Assembly: GCA_029379385.1 (NCBI GenBank)
Contig: CM055613.1
Coordinates: 24,215,652 to 24,279,651, forward strand
From: Quillaja saponaria
Taxonomy: Eukaryota > Streptophyta > Magnoliopsida > Fabales > Quillajaceae
Reading direction: 5' to 3'
Length of the DNA stretch: 64,000 bases
How positions within the stretch are numbered: the first letter of the stretch is position 1; every line of letters starts with the position of its first letter. Positions 33,303 through 46,900 of the stretch are shown here, one piece after another. A program made the translations under genes and the position numbers. The notes below the pieces were generated by a model. That model ran no database searches. It saw nothing but the letters and a program-made list of their open reading frames with translations, and was not told where the DNA came from.

Positions 33303-35647
33303 CTATAATGCCCCAGCTACTTCAACCATTTCCTGTTCCACTGTGCTTGGCATAAGTGGATAGTTGCTGTAGGGAAGATCTCCTACATCATCACCAGATA
33401 GCCCCTTCCATCCATTTGGTCCCACATGGTAAACTGATTAAAACACAAGTCCAGAACCATACAAAATTGGCAGATATGCACAATCGCAGGTGCAAAATAC
33501 AAACATACGAGGTTCAAAGATTACCACTAGCCACTCCACCACCGGCTCCATCTCGAAATCGTGCATGAAAAAAAGCTTTTCTTGCTAACTCTGCAGCCTC
33601 TTCGATAGACATAGCACAATGATACCTCACACATTGTTGCAGAACAAGAATATTACTATAAGAAGTCATTGAAGAAAGAATCTTGAGATTTACTAAAATA
33701 ACAACCATGTCTAGGAGAAGAACAATGAGGCGCAACAAGTTATCAATAGTAACCAATAATCTGTTACTCTGACTGGGCAAAGGTGTTCGGTGTGGGAAAG
33801 TTTCTAACTTGTTATTTTTCAACTTCGTGGGATACGGGCACTCCAGTCGAAAAGAAAAACAGAGTCTTAAATACCACTCTTCACCTGCTTCATCAAGCAT
33901 GGAGTTTTTTAAAATTACCTAGATTTTCTCACTGTAAACACAACTGTCAATGAAATTGTAAAATTGGTATTTCAAGAAAACTAAGAAAATGATGATTTGC
34001 AGTAGACAATATAGAATTTAGGAAAAAGAAAGAAAAATATTGAAAGCCAAAACACACACCCACTGTCTAGGACACCATAGGCATATGGTGACCCTGAACC
34101 CACTGAAAAACGAGTTCCTTTCTGCTTTCCTCCTTCACTATCCACACAATACAATCCAGACCCCTACAAACCACACACCTAGATTAACAAAATCTGATAC
34201 AGGGGAAGACCGAGATATCACATTAACATTCAAAAGTCAAGAAATAAAAAAAAATAGAAGCAAAAGTCATTTATTAGTGTTTCCTCTCATCCTGCAATCA
34301 TGGTCCCGACACACAGTCCCATTCCGCGATTAGAGTATAGAACGTTTGCCAGTAACTTTGATGCCCCTGTAACTGAAATTCTGCGCTTGTTTGCCAATTC
34401 GTGCAGTCAGCACTGCACCAAGAAAAGAATTTGTCACAATCATAGACAAAAGAAAAGGAAATAGAATATAACAAATTACTTCTTTTCTTCCACATACCAA
34501 ACTAATATTATGAGCACTGCGCCAGGAACAAAAATATTAAGTACTACGTAGCTATTTTCATATTAATATGTATACACTTTATAGTCAAATGGTAGGGAGC
34601 TCAGAACTAGAAGTTTTCAAGGGCAAGTTAACCTGGCAATTAAACTGGAATATATGCAGTACAATCCACTGACATTTTGACTATTTAAACCTCATATTTT
34701 TCTTCTTTCTCTCAACAAATAATGCAAGGCAGTGGTTTTTCTATGTTTCTATTATTTAATTAATAACAAACTGCATCTTCATGACAAGGTTTGCTAATAA
34801 AGCACAAGTACTTACTATCATAAGCAACAGATAAACAATCTTCACTTTCCCTATAGAGAATCCCAACAACTGCCATGAATGTATGCTTGACGGTGTAAAT
34901 TGCAATAAAATGTTACCTTAATGCCTAGGTTTCTGTGCCAAAATTGGCAATCGGCAGCTCCTCCAGCCATTGTACCAAGCATGTAGGGGTTGATTTCGAT
35001 GGTCTTCTTCACAGAATGTGATGCTGAATAATTACGACAAAAATGGTAAATGTTCTGTGCTTTAATATAAGGAAGGATAAACTATGATCCATGTCAATTG
35101 AAGCAGGCAAGGACAAATCATGTGCTTTATATGAGGAAGAAGAAACTATGATCCATGTCAATTGCAGCAGGCAACGCCATCACAGCCACAATGTTATTAT
35201 GCACGCATGCATATTGGAAAAAAGAAATATAACATGCAATTGATGGAACAATGAACAAAGTTAATTTTCTTCCCTAAATTAATTGTATCTTCTTTGAACT
35301 GATAAAGAAGAACATACAAATATAGCCTCCCATGCTAGCTCGGGAATCAGCAGCAACCACAATGCCATCCTTGAAAATAAAGGCAAGCGTGGTTGTATGG
35401 CCTCCTTCTGAAAGCATCAAACTGAAATAGAAATTCCAAAACACAAATTATGATAGCAAATACAAATCTCTCATTCTCTAATATAATAGGACCAATAGCA
35501 GGAGAAGGAAAGTAAGATTCAAACTCACATATATAGTATTAGGAACCTCACGACGGGGTTATTGAAAAATGAAAACCCATTAAGAAGCTCGGTACTTGAT
35601 TCAGTAACTGTTGCACTGGTTTCAAAACCACTAGTGTCAATTTTCAT
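33303..35647 (-). pseudogene. 20S proteasome beta-5 subunit (PBE) pseudogene
   Basis: Seven exon-like blocks in correct order: 35647-35552 (MKIDTSGFETSATVTESSTE), 35421-35318 (TTTLAFIFKDGIVVAADSRA), 35023-34917 ([20 protein letters not shown]), 34412 to about 34280 ([20 protein letters not shown]), 34163-34060 ([17 protein letters not shown]), 33625-33525 (MSIEEAAELARKAFFHARFR), 33433-33303 (HVGPNGWKGLSGDD to the stop). A working protein would be the chymotrypsin-like subunit of the proteasome core, cut to expose Thr1. Block 2 has lost bases between its propeptide end and the TTTLAF start, which destroys the frame and the cleavage site. TGA replaces an Arg codon at 34407-34409 and a Trp codon at 34287-34289. 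Introns are retained, so it arose by DNA duplication rather than from mRNA. A one-base error cannot explain all three lesions. Confidence 0.88.
35058..35172. repeat. Short tandem duplication in a PBE-pseudogene intron
   Basis: TGTGCTTTAATATAAGGAAGGA-like sequence followed by AACTATGATCCATGTCAATT and GCAGCAGGCAA occurs twice about 60 bp apart, with few differences. Confidence 0.8.
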
Positions 35648-36528
35648 GCTATAAACCCTGAAACAAGTCACTTTAATCTATAAGAATCAGTACGTATAAA
35701 CTTAAAGAAGAAAATAGGCATACAATTTTCTCGAAGCAACAAAACCTAGTACTGGAATCCCAATTCTAAAATACCTTATCAGTAACAAAACAACCTTGAA
35801 TGAATGTAACTAAACCCAATTTCACGAAGATGAAGACCTGTTGAATTGAATCCCCAAATTTGAATGTAGCCAGATTGAACAAATTTTAGTTATTAATACA
35901 TACAAATCATCGAAGAAATTGATTGTACCGAGTGGTGTAGAACGAAGAAAATCAACGAGGAAGATGAGCGTGCGTGCAGGTTGAGCTGGAGTATGAGAAC
36001 TTGAGCACACAGATGACTGAAATGGAGGGAATGATTTTTGAGAAATTCTGTGCTAGTTGCTTGAGGGTCCGGCAAGATAGTGATGTAGGCCGCGTTTGGT
36101 TTGATATTTACAGTAAAACCTTGGCCCAATATAATATATGATGGTGCGACTACAGGCCGAAAGGCCCAAATTGACCTTTAGGTCCTCTTATGAGTAAAAA
36201 CTAAAGAATTCTTTTCGAGTTGGGCCATGTCCTCTTCTTATTATTTATTAAAAAAACATTCGTTCACATTTTTAATATTTTCTTAGTCCTATGATCCTAT
36301 TCCTATCTGATATTTTACATTTACTTTGTTTTTCTTTTGGTACCCAAAAAAAAAAACAGCAACTATTTTTTTAATTTATAAATTCAAAAATATAATTATT
36401 AATTTTTTAAAATGATGTTTAATTATTATTGGAGTGATGTTATAATTTGAATTTATAATTTATTTTATTTTTTTGAGAAAAATGAGTTGAAGTAGTGTTA
36501 AAAGTTATAAATTTTTGTTGGGAAAAAC
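35648..36528. other. Upstream region of the PBE pseudogene
   Basis: Probably includes the former promoter and 5' UTR (to about 36060). The rest is AT-rich. I see no gene. Confidence 0.45.
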
Positions 36529-36611
36529 TGCTGGCTATGGGGTTCGAACCCATGCGCACTTATGTGCAGAAGATCTTAAGTCTTCCCCCTTAACCTCTCG
36601 GGCAAACCAGC
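36529..36611 (-). tRNA. tRNA-Leu(TAA)
   Basis: 83 nt on the minus strand. Acceptor GCTGGTT pairs with AGCCAGC (one G-U) followed by discriminator A. The anticodon stem GAAGA/TCTTC encloses loop CTTAAGA with anticodon TAA. A long class II variable arm (TGCACATAAGTGCGCA) is expected for Leu. The T arm GGGTTCGAACCC is intact. A TTTTT stretch lies just downstream on the transcribed strand and can stop RNA polymerase III. No intron or 3' CCA is encoded, as expected for a nuclear plant gene. Confidence 0.93.
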
Positions 36612-38750
36612 TTATGAAATTTTGTATTTTTGTTTTATTTAAAGAAGGTGATCAATAGTAGTATATAACCACTCTTGAGTTGGAAAGATTCACATGCAGT
36701 CCATGACCGCTACCAGTTTGATTCAACAAGTATGATCCTGCGCTTTTAGTTGCTTTTTTTTTTTTTTTTTTTTTCGGCCTGTGCGTTTTTAGTTGCTGAT
36801 TAATCTAAGTTTGGTTTGTGCTATTACATGAGCTGATTAATACTACTTAGATTTTCCAAATTCTTAATTACAACTTACAGTTTTTCTTAGTTACATATAT
36901 TACAAACAAAAGATATTAAAAACTCAGGTACCCCTTTCACCAAAAAAAAAAAAAATCCTAAATCTAAATTTTAAATTTTGAAAAGTTCTAAAATAACTTC
37001 ATATAATCAACAAATCATACTTTTAACTTTTTCTTCAATAATTCTTTTTATCAATAATAATGAATATAGTACCAATTTTTATCATTTAACTATCAAGCCA
37101 TCAAATTTTAGTTTCTCTCCAAAAACTTAAACTTAACTTTTACTCTTTAAAATAAAAATATTATTTATCTTAAATTTTATTTTCTCTTTATTATCTTTTT
37201 TTTTTTCTTTGTATTAAATTTCAACCATGTTAAATTATTGTAAATTTGATTAATTGAATTTTTTTATTTTTTAATTAGACATAATTTTTAATATTATTTT
37301 TTAATTTAGATCTTATTTTTGGAGAGAAAATAAAATTTGATGATTTGATAATTAAAAGGTAAAATTGATACTATATATATTATTATGGGTAAAAAGAGTT
37401 ATTTTATATAAAAATTTAAAAGTAATTTTTTCATTTTTTTTCTTAATTTAAAATTGAAAAAAAATTGTTATTCTTTTTTTTTTTTTAAAACGTCTCATTT
37501 AGATATATATATTCTATCCGTCATCCAAGGAACAAATTCACAGACAAGCCATTTAGAATTTGGGGAATGAGAGTGAGAGGTGCAAGGGAGAACTTTTCCT
37601 CCATCCACGACTTCTACAACAATACATGGGCCCCACTTGTTTTTTAAGAACAAAAATCCACCGATGCTAGAATTTTTTTTATCCAAAGTCTAAACATCAC
37701 TTGTTATTATACATATCACTAAGTTTAGATGGCGAGATAAGTTTTATTTTTTAAGTTTGTCACAAAGGTGATGTCTAATGTCTTTAGAAAAAAAAAAAAA
37801 AATTCAAACTTATAAAATAAAAAAGTTGTTAATAATCAATAAGTCAATTTTTTATTGAGCTTTTAAATTTGGTTTAAGTATTTGGTAGACTTTTTTTCAC
37901 AACGAATTTTCTATGCAAGATGTTTCTAATAATTTGTGATTGGAATCACTGTGACACATGTATGAGTTCATTGCGTTATAGATGAGTATAATTTGATTTT
38001 TTTTTATTTTTTATTTTTAGTTTGTAATCCGATTTTTCATTTAGCTTCAGCCCCAATATTTTTATTTTTAATGGTATTTTACATTATTATGAATTCGTTC
38101 TGTCTGTATAGATGCTGATGGTTTTGGGTTGTTGTTAAATGAAATAGATGAATACGAAAGGTTTTATCTGCACTAGATTCTCCTTTAGCTTTTCGATTTG
38201 TAAAAAGGTTCCCAAATGTACAAATATACATACCCAATATCTAGTTAAGAGGACATTTGTTTTTGGTACACTTGGTACCATTTACCGTTGTAATGTTTAT
38301 ATGGACTCTTTGTTACAAGAGTCAGTTGCTTAATGAAGTTATTCTGGTTAGGAAAATATATATATATATGAGTATGAAAGGTGCAGTTTTTATTTTGACT
38401 ACAAATTTTATCACCAAAAAAAAAAAAAAAACTACCATATAATAGGTAACTTTAGAAACAAATGTTTTAGTTGCCTTATTCCTACAATTCTTAGTTTTAA
38501 TTGTTCAATGTTAACTTCTTCTTTTTTGTTAAATTTTTTAAGTAGTTTTATTTTGAAGCTTTGTAGTTCTGTTTATATTAATAACAATTTTGAGTTTTCT
38601 TTTCACTATGGTAATATTAGTGAATTTAATTAATTATTTTTGTTAAGCTATAGTTTTATTTATTTTATTGTTTATTTTTGAATATACAATTAACATGCCT
38701 ACAATGTCTTAAATAATCTAAATTATGCTCATTTGGTTTCGTCTTTAGAT
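36612..38750. other. AT-rich intergenic DNA
   Basis: Contains homopolymer tracts (T-run at 36757-36774) and no recognisable gene or element end. Confidence 0.55.
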
Positions 38751-38984
38751 GGAGAGAAAAACGTTGAATGGCAGATGTTCAAGTTGTATCATTGTATGTA
38801 TTACTGCTTATGGGTATTCTCTTCAAAAAAGATCACGTAAAAGGCATATTAGTTATACTATGAATTTTATGAATTTAGAAAGAGAACAAATAACATAAGA
38901 GATAATGACCCAAATTATTAATATTCAATGGAGCCGAAAGCTAGTAAAGATGGGTGGGTCCAAATGTTTTTTTATACTTTCGTG

Positions 38985-40435
38985 ATATGTTAGAAAGATA
39001 CGGTGGGCCGAAACCTACACAACAAGCAATTGTAGAAAACAAGTCCCTAAAACTCTTTATATATTGGCACACTATTGTCAAATATGAAGACATAGATTTT
39101 TGGTTTTGATGTTCCAGTGAGACTATTAGTCATCATTTTCATCAATGGTTAAGATCTATAATTAAGTTAGAAAAGAGATTTCTTAGACAACTTGATGGTT
39201 CAAAAATTCCAAAAGAAATACTTGGCAGTAATAGATTTAATCCTTACTTTTGGGTGAACACTTTTATTTTTTTTAAGATACAACTTATAAATATTTTTAT
39301 ATTATATTAGTATTGATATAAAAATATTATGTCATGATTGCTTTAGAGCAATTAATGGAACACATGTGCTTGTAAAAGTGCAGTCACAAATGCTCCTAGA
39401 TATCGTGGTAGGAAAAATTACCAAACACAAAACATGTTAGATGCATGCTTTTTTAATTTAAGATTTACATTTGTCCTACCTGGCTGAGAGAACAAGTGGA
39501 ATTCGAATCTGGATAATGTATTATTCGATTTGATATTCGAAAAATAACCCTATATAATATTCAAATTCAAATTATTTAAAATAATATATTTTTATTAAAG
39601 AATTTAAATAAAAATTATTTTTTAAATTTATTATTTTACCAAAATATCCTAAAAAATTTGAATTCAAATTGGAGTTCAAATTTAGAATTTTATCCAAATT
39701 CAAATACAAATTTGAATATTCAAAATTGAATTCGAACTCAAATTTTAGTTTATAATCGAATTCAAGTTCATGAATTTGAATCCAAATTCAAATAGTGCAT
39801 TATTTGAAACTATTCAATTCAAATTCTAGCCCTAGTGGGAGGGAACTGTATCAAACTCCAGAGTTATAAAAAAATGCACTAACAAGAGAAGATAAAATAA
39901 TAATTCCTAAAGGTAATTAAATTGATTTATTATTTTTAACCATTTACTATATAATAGTATTGATGATAATAATATTTTATTTTAGGTAAATATTATCTTG
40001 TTGATGATGGATACATGTTGGGAAGTGGACTTATTATACCATATAAGAGAGTCTGTTTCATTTGAAGGAGTATAGCTCAAAAATACACTAGAAAATCAGC
40101 GGGAATTATCAATATTCGACATGCATCCCTACACAATACAATCAAGAGAGCATTTTGGAGTCTTCAAAAAATGATATCCTATTACAAGCAGTACAACTGA
40201 ACCGCATTTTGGAACTAAAACCCCAAATCTTATCATTTTAGCATGTTGTAATATTTTGCACAAATACTTAATAAATGTAGATCTAAATGAGGTGCTTCTA
40301 GTTAAGGTATACAAAGAAATTGCAGATCAAGTATCTCAACAAAAGAGTAATACTTCTAGAGATGAAGATCAAGACATTGCTCGTGGAAAGTTTATAAGAA
40401 ACTCTATAAATGTTGCTATGTGGAGTGATTAGACA
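38985..40435 (+). pseudogene. PIF/Harbinger transposase remnant
   Basis: Reading through stops and shifts: SETISHHFHQWLRSIIKLEKR, then LRQLDGSKIPKEILGSNRF (39110-39245), DCFRAINGTHVLVKV (39338-39390, normally D.VGAIDGTH), the MITE at 39494-39838, W.EGTVSNSRVIK, GKYYLVDDGYMLGSGLIIPY (39985-40045) and NIRHASLHNTIKRAFW (40110-40160). This is the DDE_Tnp_4 nuclease layout. The catalytic Asp of the GAIDGTH motif is Asn here and the frame is lost, so it is inactive. Confidence 0.85.
39494..39838. mobile_element. MITE inserted in the transposase remnant
   Basis: A 345-bp AT-rich block interrupts the transposase exactly where coding homology breaks. It is flanked by GAGAGAAC (39486-39493) and GAGGGAAC (39839-39846), 7 of 8 matching. 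Its ends carry inverted GGAATTCGAAT and ATTCAAATTCTAGCCC, and the inside is full of GAATTTGAA and TTCAAATTC words. Duplication length and TAGGGCTAGAATT-type end suggest a hAT-derived MITE. Confidence 0.75.
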
Positions 40436-40639
40436 ATGTGACTTTTTTTATTATTATTTTGATTCGTGAATTGTAGTGAATTTGTAGATTTGGATTTGTT
40501 AATTGTTACATGTTTTGTTTATTGTAATGAAATTATTGTCAACTTGCTATTTGGTTAAAGTTTTTGTTCGTATATTTTCTTCTTTTCTCGTTGTTTATTG
40601 TTTATAAGATTCAATTGTTATCTTGCTTCTCAAGTTCAT

Positions 40640-41690
40640 ATGTATTTGTATAAATATGTAGATATCAAGTATGCCAAGAAGGAAGAAAGGGACATGTGAA
40701 AACATAAAGGAGGAAAGAGAGACACGTACTATGGATGATATCCTGTGCATCAACATAACATAGGGAATAGAGCCCATAGAATTTTCTAAAATAAACAAAG
40801 ATCTAGATAAAGAAAATGTAAAAATCATTGGAAAACTATAAAAGCAAACTTTTCTAAAAGCTTTGACTTTTTCAAGAATAGGTTGAGTGAATTTGCTTTG
40901 AATCCAACAACAAAGATGAGGAGTGCCGAACTTGAAACTATACAAAAGCTAATTGAGGATGTTTATAACTTTTTAAATTCTTTTATAACTCTTTTTTGAA
41001 ATTTTCTTTTAGAAATATCGTGACAATGGTAGTATTTTTCTTTTTGGAAGGCAAACCCTCACGCAAAGAATTGGATGTCTAAACCTATTTCTAATTATGA
41101 TAGTTTGGTATTTCTTTATGGAAATGATAAATCCACTTGGGAGCAGTCTAAGACTGCAATAGAGTTAAGGTGACATCGTTTATCTGAAATAGAATATGAG
41201 CTTATACACACTATTGATGATATGGACAAGATGATCTCTCAAAATGAGGTACGTTTAGAGAATTTTGATACAATATGTGAAGATGGTGATGTTCAATTCA
41301 TGGCATCCGTTGGTGCACCATCTCGAACAAGTTCTAAAGTTACAACTAGTAAAAAAAACTATAAAAGCAAGGACTTTAAAGGATGAAAAAGAAGTTCAAG
41401 TTATTAAAGATGCACTTCATAATGTTGTTGAAGCATTTTGAAAGGGAAATGTTATTTAGGAGAAAGTGAAGCAATGACTTCCAATTTCGGACTAAGAGAT
41501 TTGGAGCCTTTTAATTGATTTAGAAGTTGAGTCCGACTTGTTAAGTACTGCTTATCTTTACTTGTTAGAAAATTTTGACAAGTTAAAAGTAATACTTAGA
41601 TTTTTTGGGAGAGGCACAAAGAGATATTACCACGAATGGTGTTTTGCTCTTTGAATTTTTTGAAGTATTTGAAATTGTTGTTCAATGTAG
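40640..41690 (+). pseudogene. Myb/SANT-like partner protein remnant
   Basis: Decayed frame with PISNYDSLVFLYGNDKSTWE near 41080-41145, the stretch seen after the Myb/SANT-like domain in plant PIF/Harbinger-associated proteins, followed by a charged region and a C-terminal YLLENFDKLKVI segment near 41555-41595. In active elements this protein helps the transposase bind the ends. Many stops are present. Confidence 0.65.
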
Positions 41691-42728
41691 GCTGAAAATG
41701 AATTTTTTTTGGGTCATCACTTTTAAGTTGTATTTTGGTTGGTAAGTGTTGAAGATTTATTTGTGGGTGAATAATGAAAACTTATTTATCTTGTTGGTTT
41801 ATTTTAATTTTGTAGAATTTGTTGCATGGATGAAAGTTGCAGTTATTTTAATGTTGTTTTTGAATATATTGCAAATATGTCTACTTAAAAATTTATTTTC
41901 AAAGACAGGAACCTAATTATTTTTTAAATGTTTACACATATGAAGATTGAGTATGGTCATATTCTAGATTTGGTTGTGAAAGAAAGCATGCTCATTAGTA
42001 AACGTGCTTGCTTGTATTTATTATTGAAAATTTGTGATCATATTATTATTATTTTTTTTAAAGAAAAAAAGAAAATATATTTTTTCTGGTCACTGTACAA
42101 GTAAGGTGAAAGAAAAGATCTAACAAAATAGCAATATAACTTCATCATAAGAAGGTATTACATAGATTTGACGAAGGGTATAATGGTAAAAATATTTAAT
42201 AATGTATATTTTATTGATTTCCACTCAATAGAAATGATAAGTACTTACTTGTTCTCTACAATCCTCTTTCTCAATACTCTCAAATAGACTCTAAATTCAT
42301 ATAAATTTATATTTTTATATTGTTCATATCATAAAAATTAAAGAAAAATCTAAATATATTTGTATTTTATTCAAACCTACTTTTAATTATACATGTGATG
42401 AACCTTTTTTTTCTATTTTATTAAAAAAAAAATTGTTAATTTAGAACCCTTTTAAAAAGAAAAAAGTAAGATAATAAATAGGACTTTGAAGTATTTCTTC
42501 AAAATATATTGTAACATCATTAACTTTTTATCTATTAAGAGAGAATTACTAATTTTCTTAAATTTTAGAATTTAGTTTCGTTTTAATAAATTTAAAAAGG
42601 GTGAAGTGTAACTTATTCAAAATAAAAATAAAATATGTACAAACGAATTAGTTTAACTGAAATTCATGGCGGTTTTTGGTAATAGTGTTCTGCGGAATCC
42701 AGCCAGGGTTTTAGATTTGGACCTGTGA

Positions 42729-42796
42729 CCTGGGCCCACGTTTACATCCACTGGTCGCTATTGGCCTATGACCTGGGCCCACGTTTACATCCATCG
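42729..42796. repeat. Direct duplication of a GC-richer 28-bp unit
   Basis: GACCTGGGCCCACGTTTACA plus TCCA occurs at about 42729-42752 and again at about 42771-42794, separated by CTGGTCGCTATTGGCCTAT. It stands out because the surrounding DNA is strongly AT-rich. Confidence 0.85.
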
Positions 42797-43861
42797 GTCA
42801 AAGTTGAATATTCTGAGTTGTCTATTCACGAATGTCCTCAATTATTGCCGCAAATAATTAGTTTTTTGTTTTCTTATGGTATACTTGGACATTTTTCTTC
42901 TCTTCATCTGGTATACTTCCCAATTGATTTAAAGAACTTTTGATGTAATTTTGAGTTTCCCATAAATATCTAACCATGCATGGTGCTCGTGGAGGCGCAT
43001 TCAGTGGCACACCATCACCAGTGACAAATTCAAAACTTGTTGGTCTGGGACAATATATTAAAAAAATATAAAAAATTGGAACAACTCCAAAAAAAAAAAG
43101 GGTTTATATGTAAAAATTATTTTTAAAATTATTTATCTAATAAAATTAAAATTGAGTAAATTGGATAATATTATCATGTTGCTCATAAAATTTAATTATT
43201 TATTATCCAATTCACTTTTTTTTAAGAAATTTTATTGTTAGATTACTGAGTTAACGAAATTTATTGAATAACTTTTTCAAAAAAAAAAAATAATAATGAG
43301 AGAAAAATTATTTTGTCTCAAAACACAATAATATTCAAACTTGAAATACAACAAGAAGCATTGCGCTAGATCTCAACTAGATATAAACTTAAGCCACGTG
43401 CACAAAAATACAAAGGACGTGATCAAAAGTCATTACTAGTTAGGAAATTAAGGATTTAGTTTCCTTGAAAAATGTCGCCGGTTGTGCTATTGTGGTTAGT
43501 CCTATAATCTTGTTTGACCCTAAATGTTGCATTATCTTTTCCTTTAGTCACGTGCTTTCTCTTGTTATGTCACCATCCTGCGATAGGGGAAAATGAATCT
43601 ATATTAGGGAGAAAATTCTTCAGTTAAATATATTTTTTTCCCAATATTACTTGAATTTGAGAAATTGTTCTTTCTTTTTTAGGTGTTTTATTAAAATAAA
43701 TTGTTCTTTATTTTTGCTTTAGAATTTGATAATTGTAGTTTAGTCAATGGGTTTATGACACCACTAGAGTTAAATGAAAATAAATATTTTACCTCCCTGA
43801 CTTTCTAGCATAAGGACCAATATTTGGCCAATGTATTATTTTCAATTCTCTTAGAAATTTA

Positions 43862-43923
43862 TATATAAATATTTAAATATATAAATATATATATATATAT
43901 ATAAATAATATATATATATATAT
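43862..43923. repeat. (AT)n microsatellite
   Basis: Runs of AT/TA interrupted by AAATA. Confidence 0.9.
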
Positions 43924-46900
43924 TTGATCCCACTCCTTGGTACGAAAAACCAAGAGACTTTACTAGTTGAACAACTAGCAACTTCAGGCCAAAAAAAAAA
44001 ATTTTTTTTTTGTTTGTTATCTATTATTGATGCTAAACAAATAAATTAATATTCTAAAACAAAAATCACTAAATTTTGTTTAAGTAATACTTTAAAAAAA
44101 AAGTTTCTATAAAAAATTAGAAATAAAATAATTAATACATATAAGTTAATGCGATTTCAATATCAAATTTAATCAATTCTAATTTATCAAAGGATTAATA
44201 ATAATTATGATATTATTTAAATTATATATGTATAAATCTCTTAAAAATATTTCTTATATTCACAAACAAATTTTTAATAAAAAATTCAAAAAACAGTTCA
44301 ATAATATTAAATTTGTTTATATCAATAGTATGTGAATGGACAGTTGTCATGTTAGATAGCTCACAAATTCAATAAATCTCATTCAAAAAACTAAAAAAAA
44401 TTAAAAATTATATATACAAATAATATGGAGGGGAGAGAAGACAATTTTGTTTTCACCATTACCTGGTGAAAAACTTGATTTGAATCCGTAAATTTCGGAT
44501 CTGGGTGGTGAATACCATTGGACAACTGAAGTATGTTAAATTCGTGGTGAAAAACAGACCACGTGGAGTGGTAAGGATCCCACATTTTTATAGTCCGACA
44601 GAGCAGATGTTCTTGTTGCCGTACTCCTATTTGGAGACATCCTGCTGCCGATTGAATTTAAAAGTCTATATATCTCAATGACAAATTGACACTAATGCCC
44701 TCCCTATTTCAATTTCTGCTGCAGGAATGAATACAAATTAATTAATTATTAAAACGGCCAAATAGATATTTAATTAATCAATATGAGCAAAAAAATAAAG
44801 TCAAAAGTGTGTATATATGGAGCATTTCGTTTCATGTACGATTTACTTTCAACAATAAATGTGTAGGTGTTATGTAAGGCATTATTTTGTTATTTATGCA
44901 TGGATTTATACTTTTTTTTTTTTATCAGTTTTTTTATTTTGTTTAAGCAAAAGAAGCCATATATTATAATCATAACAAATTAGAATTACATAACTCAATT
45001 GATTAATATATAAGTATTTGGGATTACAAAGTCTCAAATTTGAATATATATTTTATAGTGAACAACCTTATCCTTATAAGTTAAATATTTTTGAAGTGGG
45101 ATTCCAAATTCCAACTCAAAATATACAAATGGTGTTTCCTCCAATTAACAGAAATATATATTAATATTAGTAAAGACTTTAAGTCGTTTTCAGTATTAAA
45201 TTAACATTTATTGGTGCTAATTGCTAAATGCATACGTGACCTCTTTCTCAATGTGCTTTCGTACTGTGTGCAACATCTGCACGAGATGGATATTAAATGT
45301 GTTGCATGGATGCCTCAATCCGCACCTACTGCTTTTCATTTCATGAGTATCTGTTCATTTTCATTTACTATTATTTTTTATGTATTAGCCATTCTCATCT
45401 TCTTCTTTTATATATATATATATATATATACTACTTTTCTATCTAATTTTTTGTCAATTTGTATATAGTTTTTGATTTTTACTAGTATTTGTACATGTAT
45501 TAGGTTCGTCTAATCTCGTTTGAGGTTTACGACTGTCCCTCTCTCATATATTTTATGCTGAACTCCAACTTCTTAATATTACAAGGACCTCTTAATCGTT
45601 AAACTCAAATATATCTTACGACTTAAATCCTGTTTTATAAATATATTTACATTCATGTTATATATATTATTGCAATTCAATGGGCATTGAAAATAGATTG
45701 AATAGAACTAGATCATCTTTTACAACTTAGTCATCATATAATTAATTTAAATTTATGATCTCAAATTTTTTTATATGGAATCTTAATTAATGAATTGATG
45801 TTACTGAGATATTACTATGTTAATAAATTTACATTAAAAGATATTCGTATATAATTGAATTACTGTTTAAGTGATTTCATGTTGTGTAAATAAAAAGAAA
45901 AATGTAAGATTCTACTAATGTACAACATATATACTGCATCATCTTTTATACAAGAAATGAGCATAGATAAAAAATTTCCCCACTGATGATCAATAACAGT
46001 ATACTTCTATTCTTAAAACAAGATAAAAATCAACTCATGTGGAGCGTTTTCAAAAATCTAGTAAGAACGAATATCTATAATTTTTATATTAATTTTTTTA
46101 CGTTTTCTATTTAAATATTTACTATGGTACTCCAGGTTCTAAAAATCTAGTTAAGGCAACAAATAAAATATTGTTACTTCAATTGTATATTGTTTAGTTA
46201 ACCTAAAGTTATGCATAAATATTCTCAGGATATGATAATTTTAAACTAGATAGCTCTCCGATATTAGTTAGAAAAATAAAATTTCTTTGGAGATGTAATT
46301 TATACATATTAATTAGTGTCTATTTACCACTACAATCTTAGTGCACAAAATGACTCTCACTTTTATGTGAGTGAGCGTTACATAAGTCTCACTCCTATGA
46401 CAATAGTGGAACTTAGAATTATGTGTTGCTACATACACATGAATAAGTTTTTTTTATCTAATATGCTTAATACACTAAATTTAATTTTTAGAGATAATAA
46501 TTGTACTATTTTTACTCCTACATTTTTTTAATTTTTGCTAAGAATCTTGATTAGCTATTTTATTATTTTTCAATATTTCTTCTAACATCTAAAATTTAGA
46601 TATACAAGGCCATAAAAAAAAATATATATATACAAGTTTATTAAGCAGCTTATATAATAAAGAGAAAAGTAGGGATTGACAGTGAAAATGTGAAATAGAC
46701 TTGTATCGTTTAAAAAAGACTGGAGAAAAAAAAAGGGAAAACTTGAAAAGGACAAGTTTGTCAATTTGATAACATTTATGACAGCATCGGCTAGCCGACA
46801 AACAAGGAGGTCGGCAACTGTCGGCCGATGAATCAGGGAGAAAAAAGCGGCAAAAATTCCAACTTCCTCTTTTATTTTTATTTAAAATAAATAAATAAAC

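Larger units (their letters stand above)
38755..41700 (+). mobile_element. PIF/Harbinger transposon remnant
   Basis: Two decayed genes in the same direction carry the signatures of the two PIF/Harbinger proteins: a DDE transposase (about 38985-40435) and a Myb/SANT-like partner (about 40640-41690). Both are broken by many stops and a MITE sits inside the transposase. I could not define terminal inverted repeats or the 3-bp target duplication, so the ends are approximate. Confidence 0.8.
41701..46900. other. AT-rich intergenic DNA
   Basis: No gene is recognisable. Simple AT repeats lie near 43862-43923 and 45409-45431, and a short tandem duplication at 42729-42796. 44560-44580 contains CCACGTGGAGTGG, a G-box-like palindrome of the kind found in plant promoters, but no gene follows. 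Confidence 0.5.

Noticed and set aside
34298..34495. 65-residue minus-strand frame
   Set aside because: It is a shifted frame over exon 4 of the proteasome pseudogene.
43930..44000. TTTGATCCCACTCCTTGG segment as a possible promoter
   Set aside because: No transcript or coding region follows in either direction.
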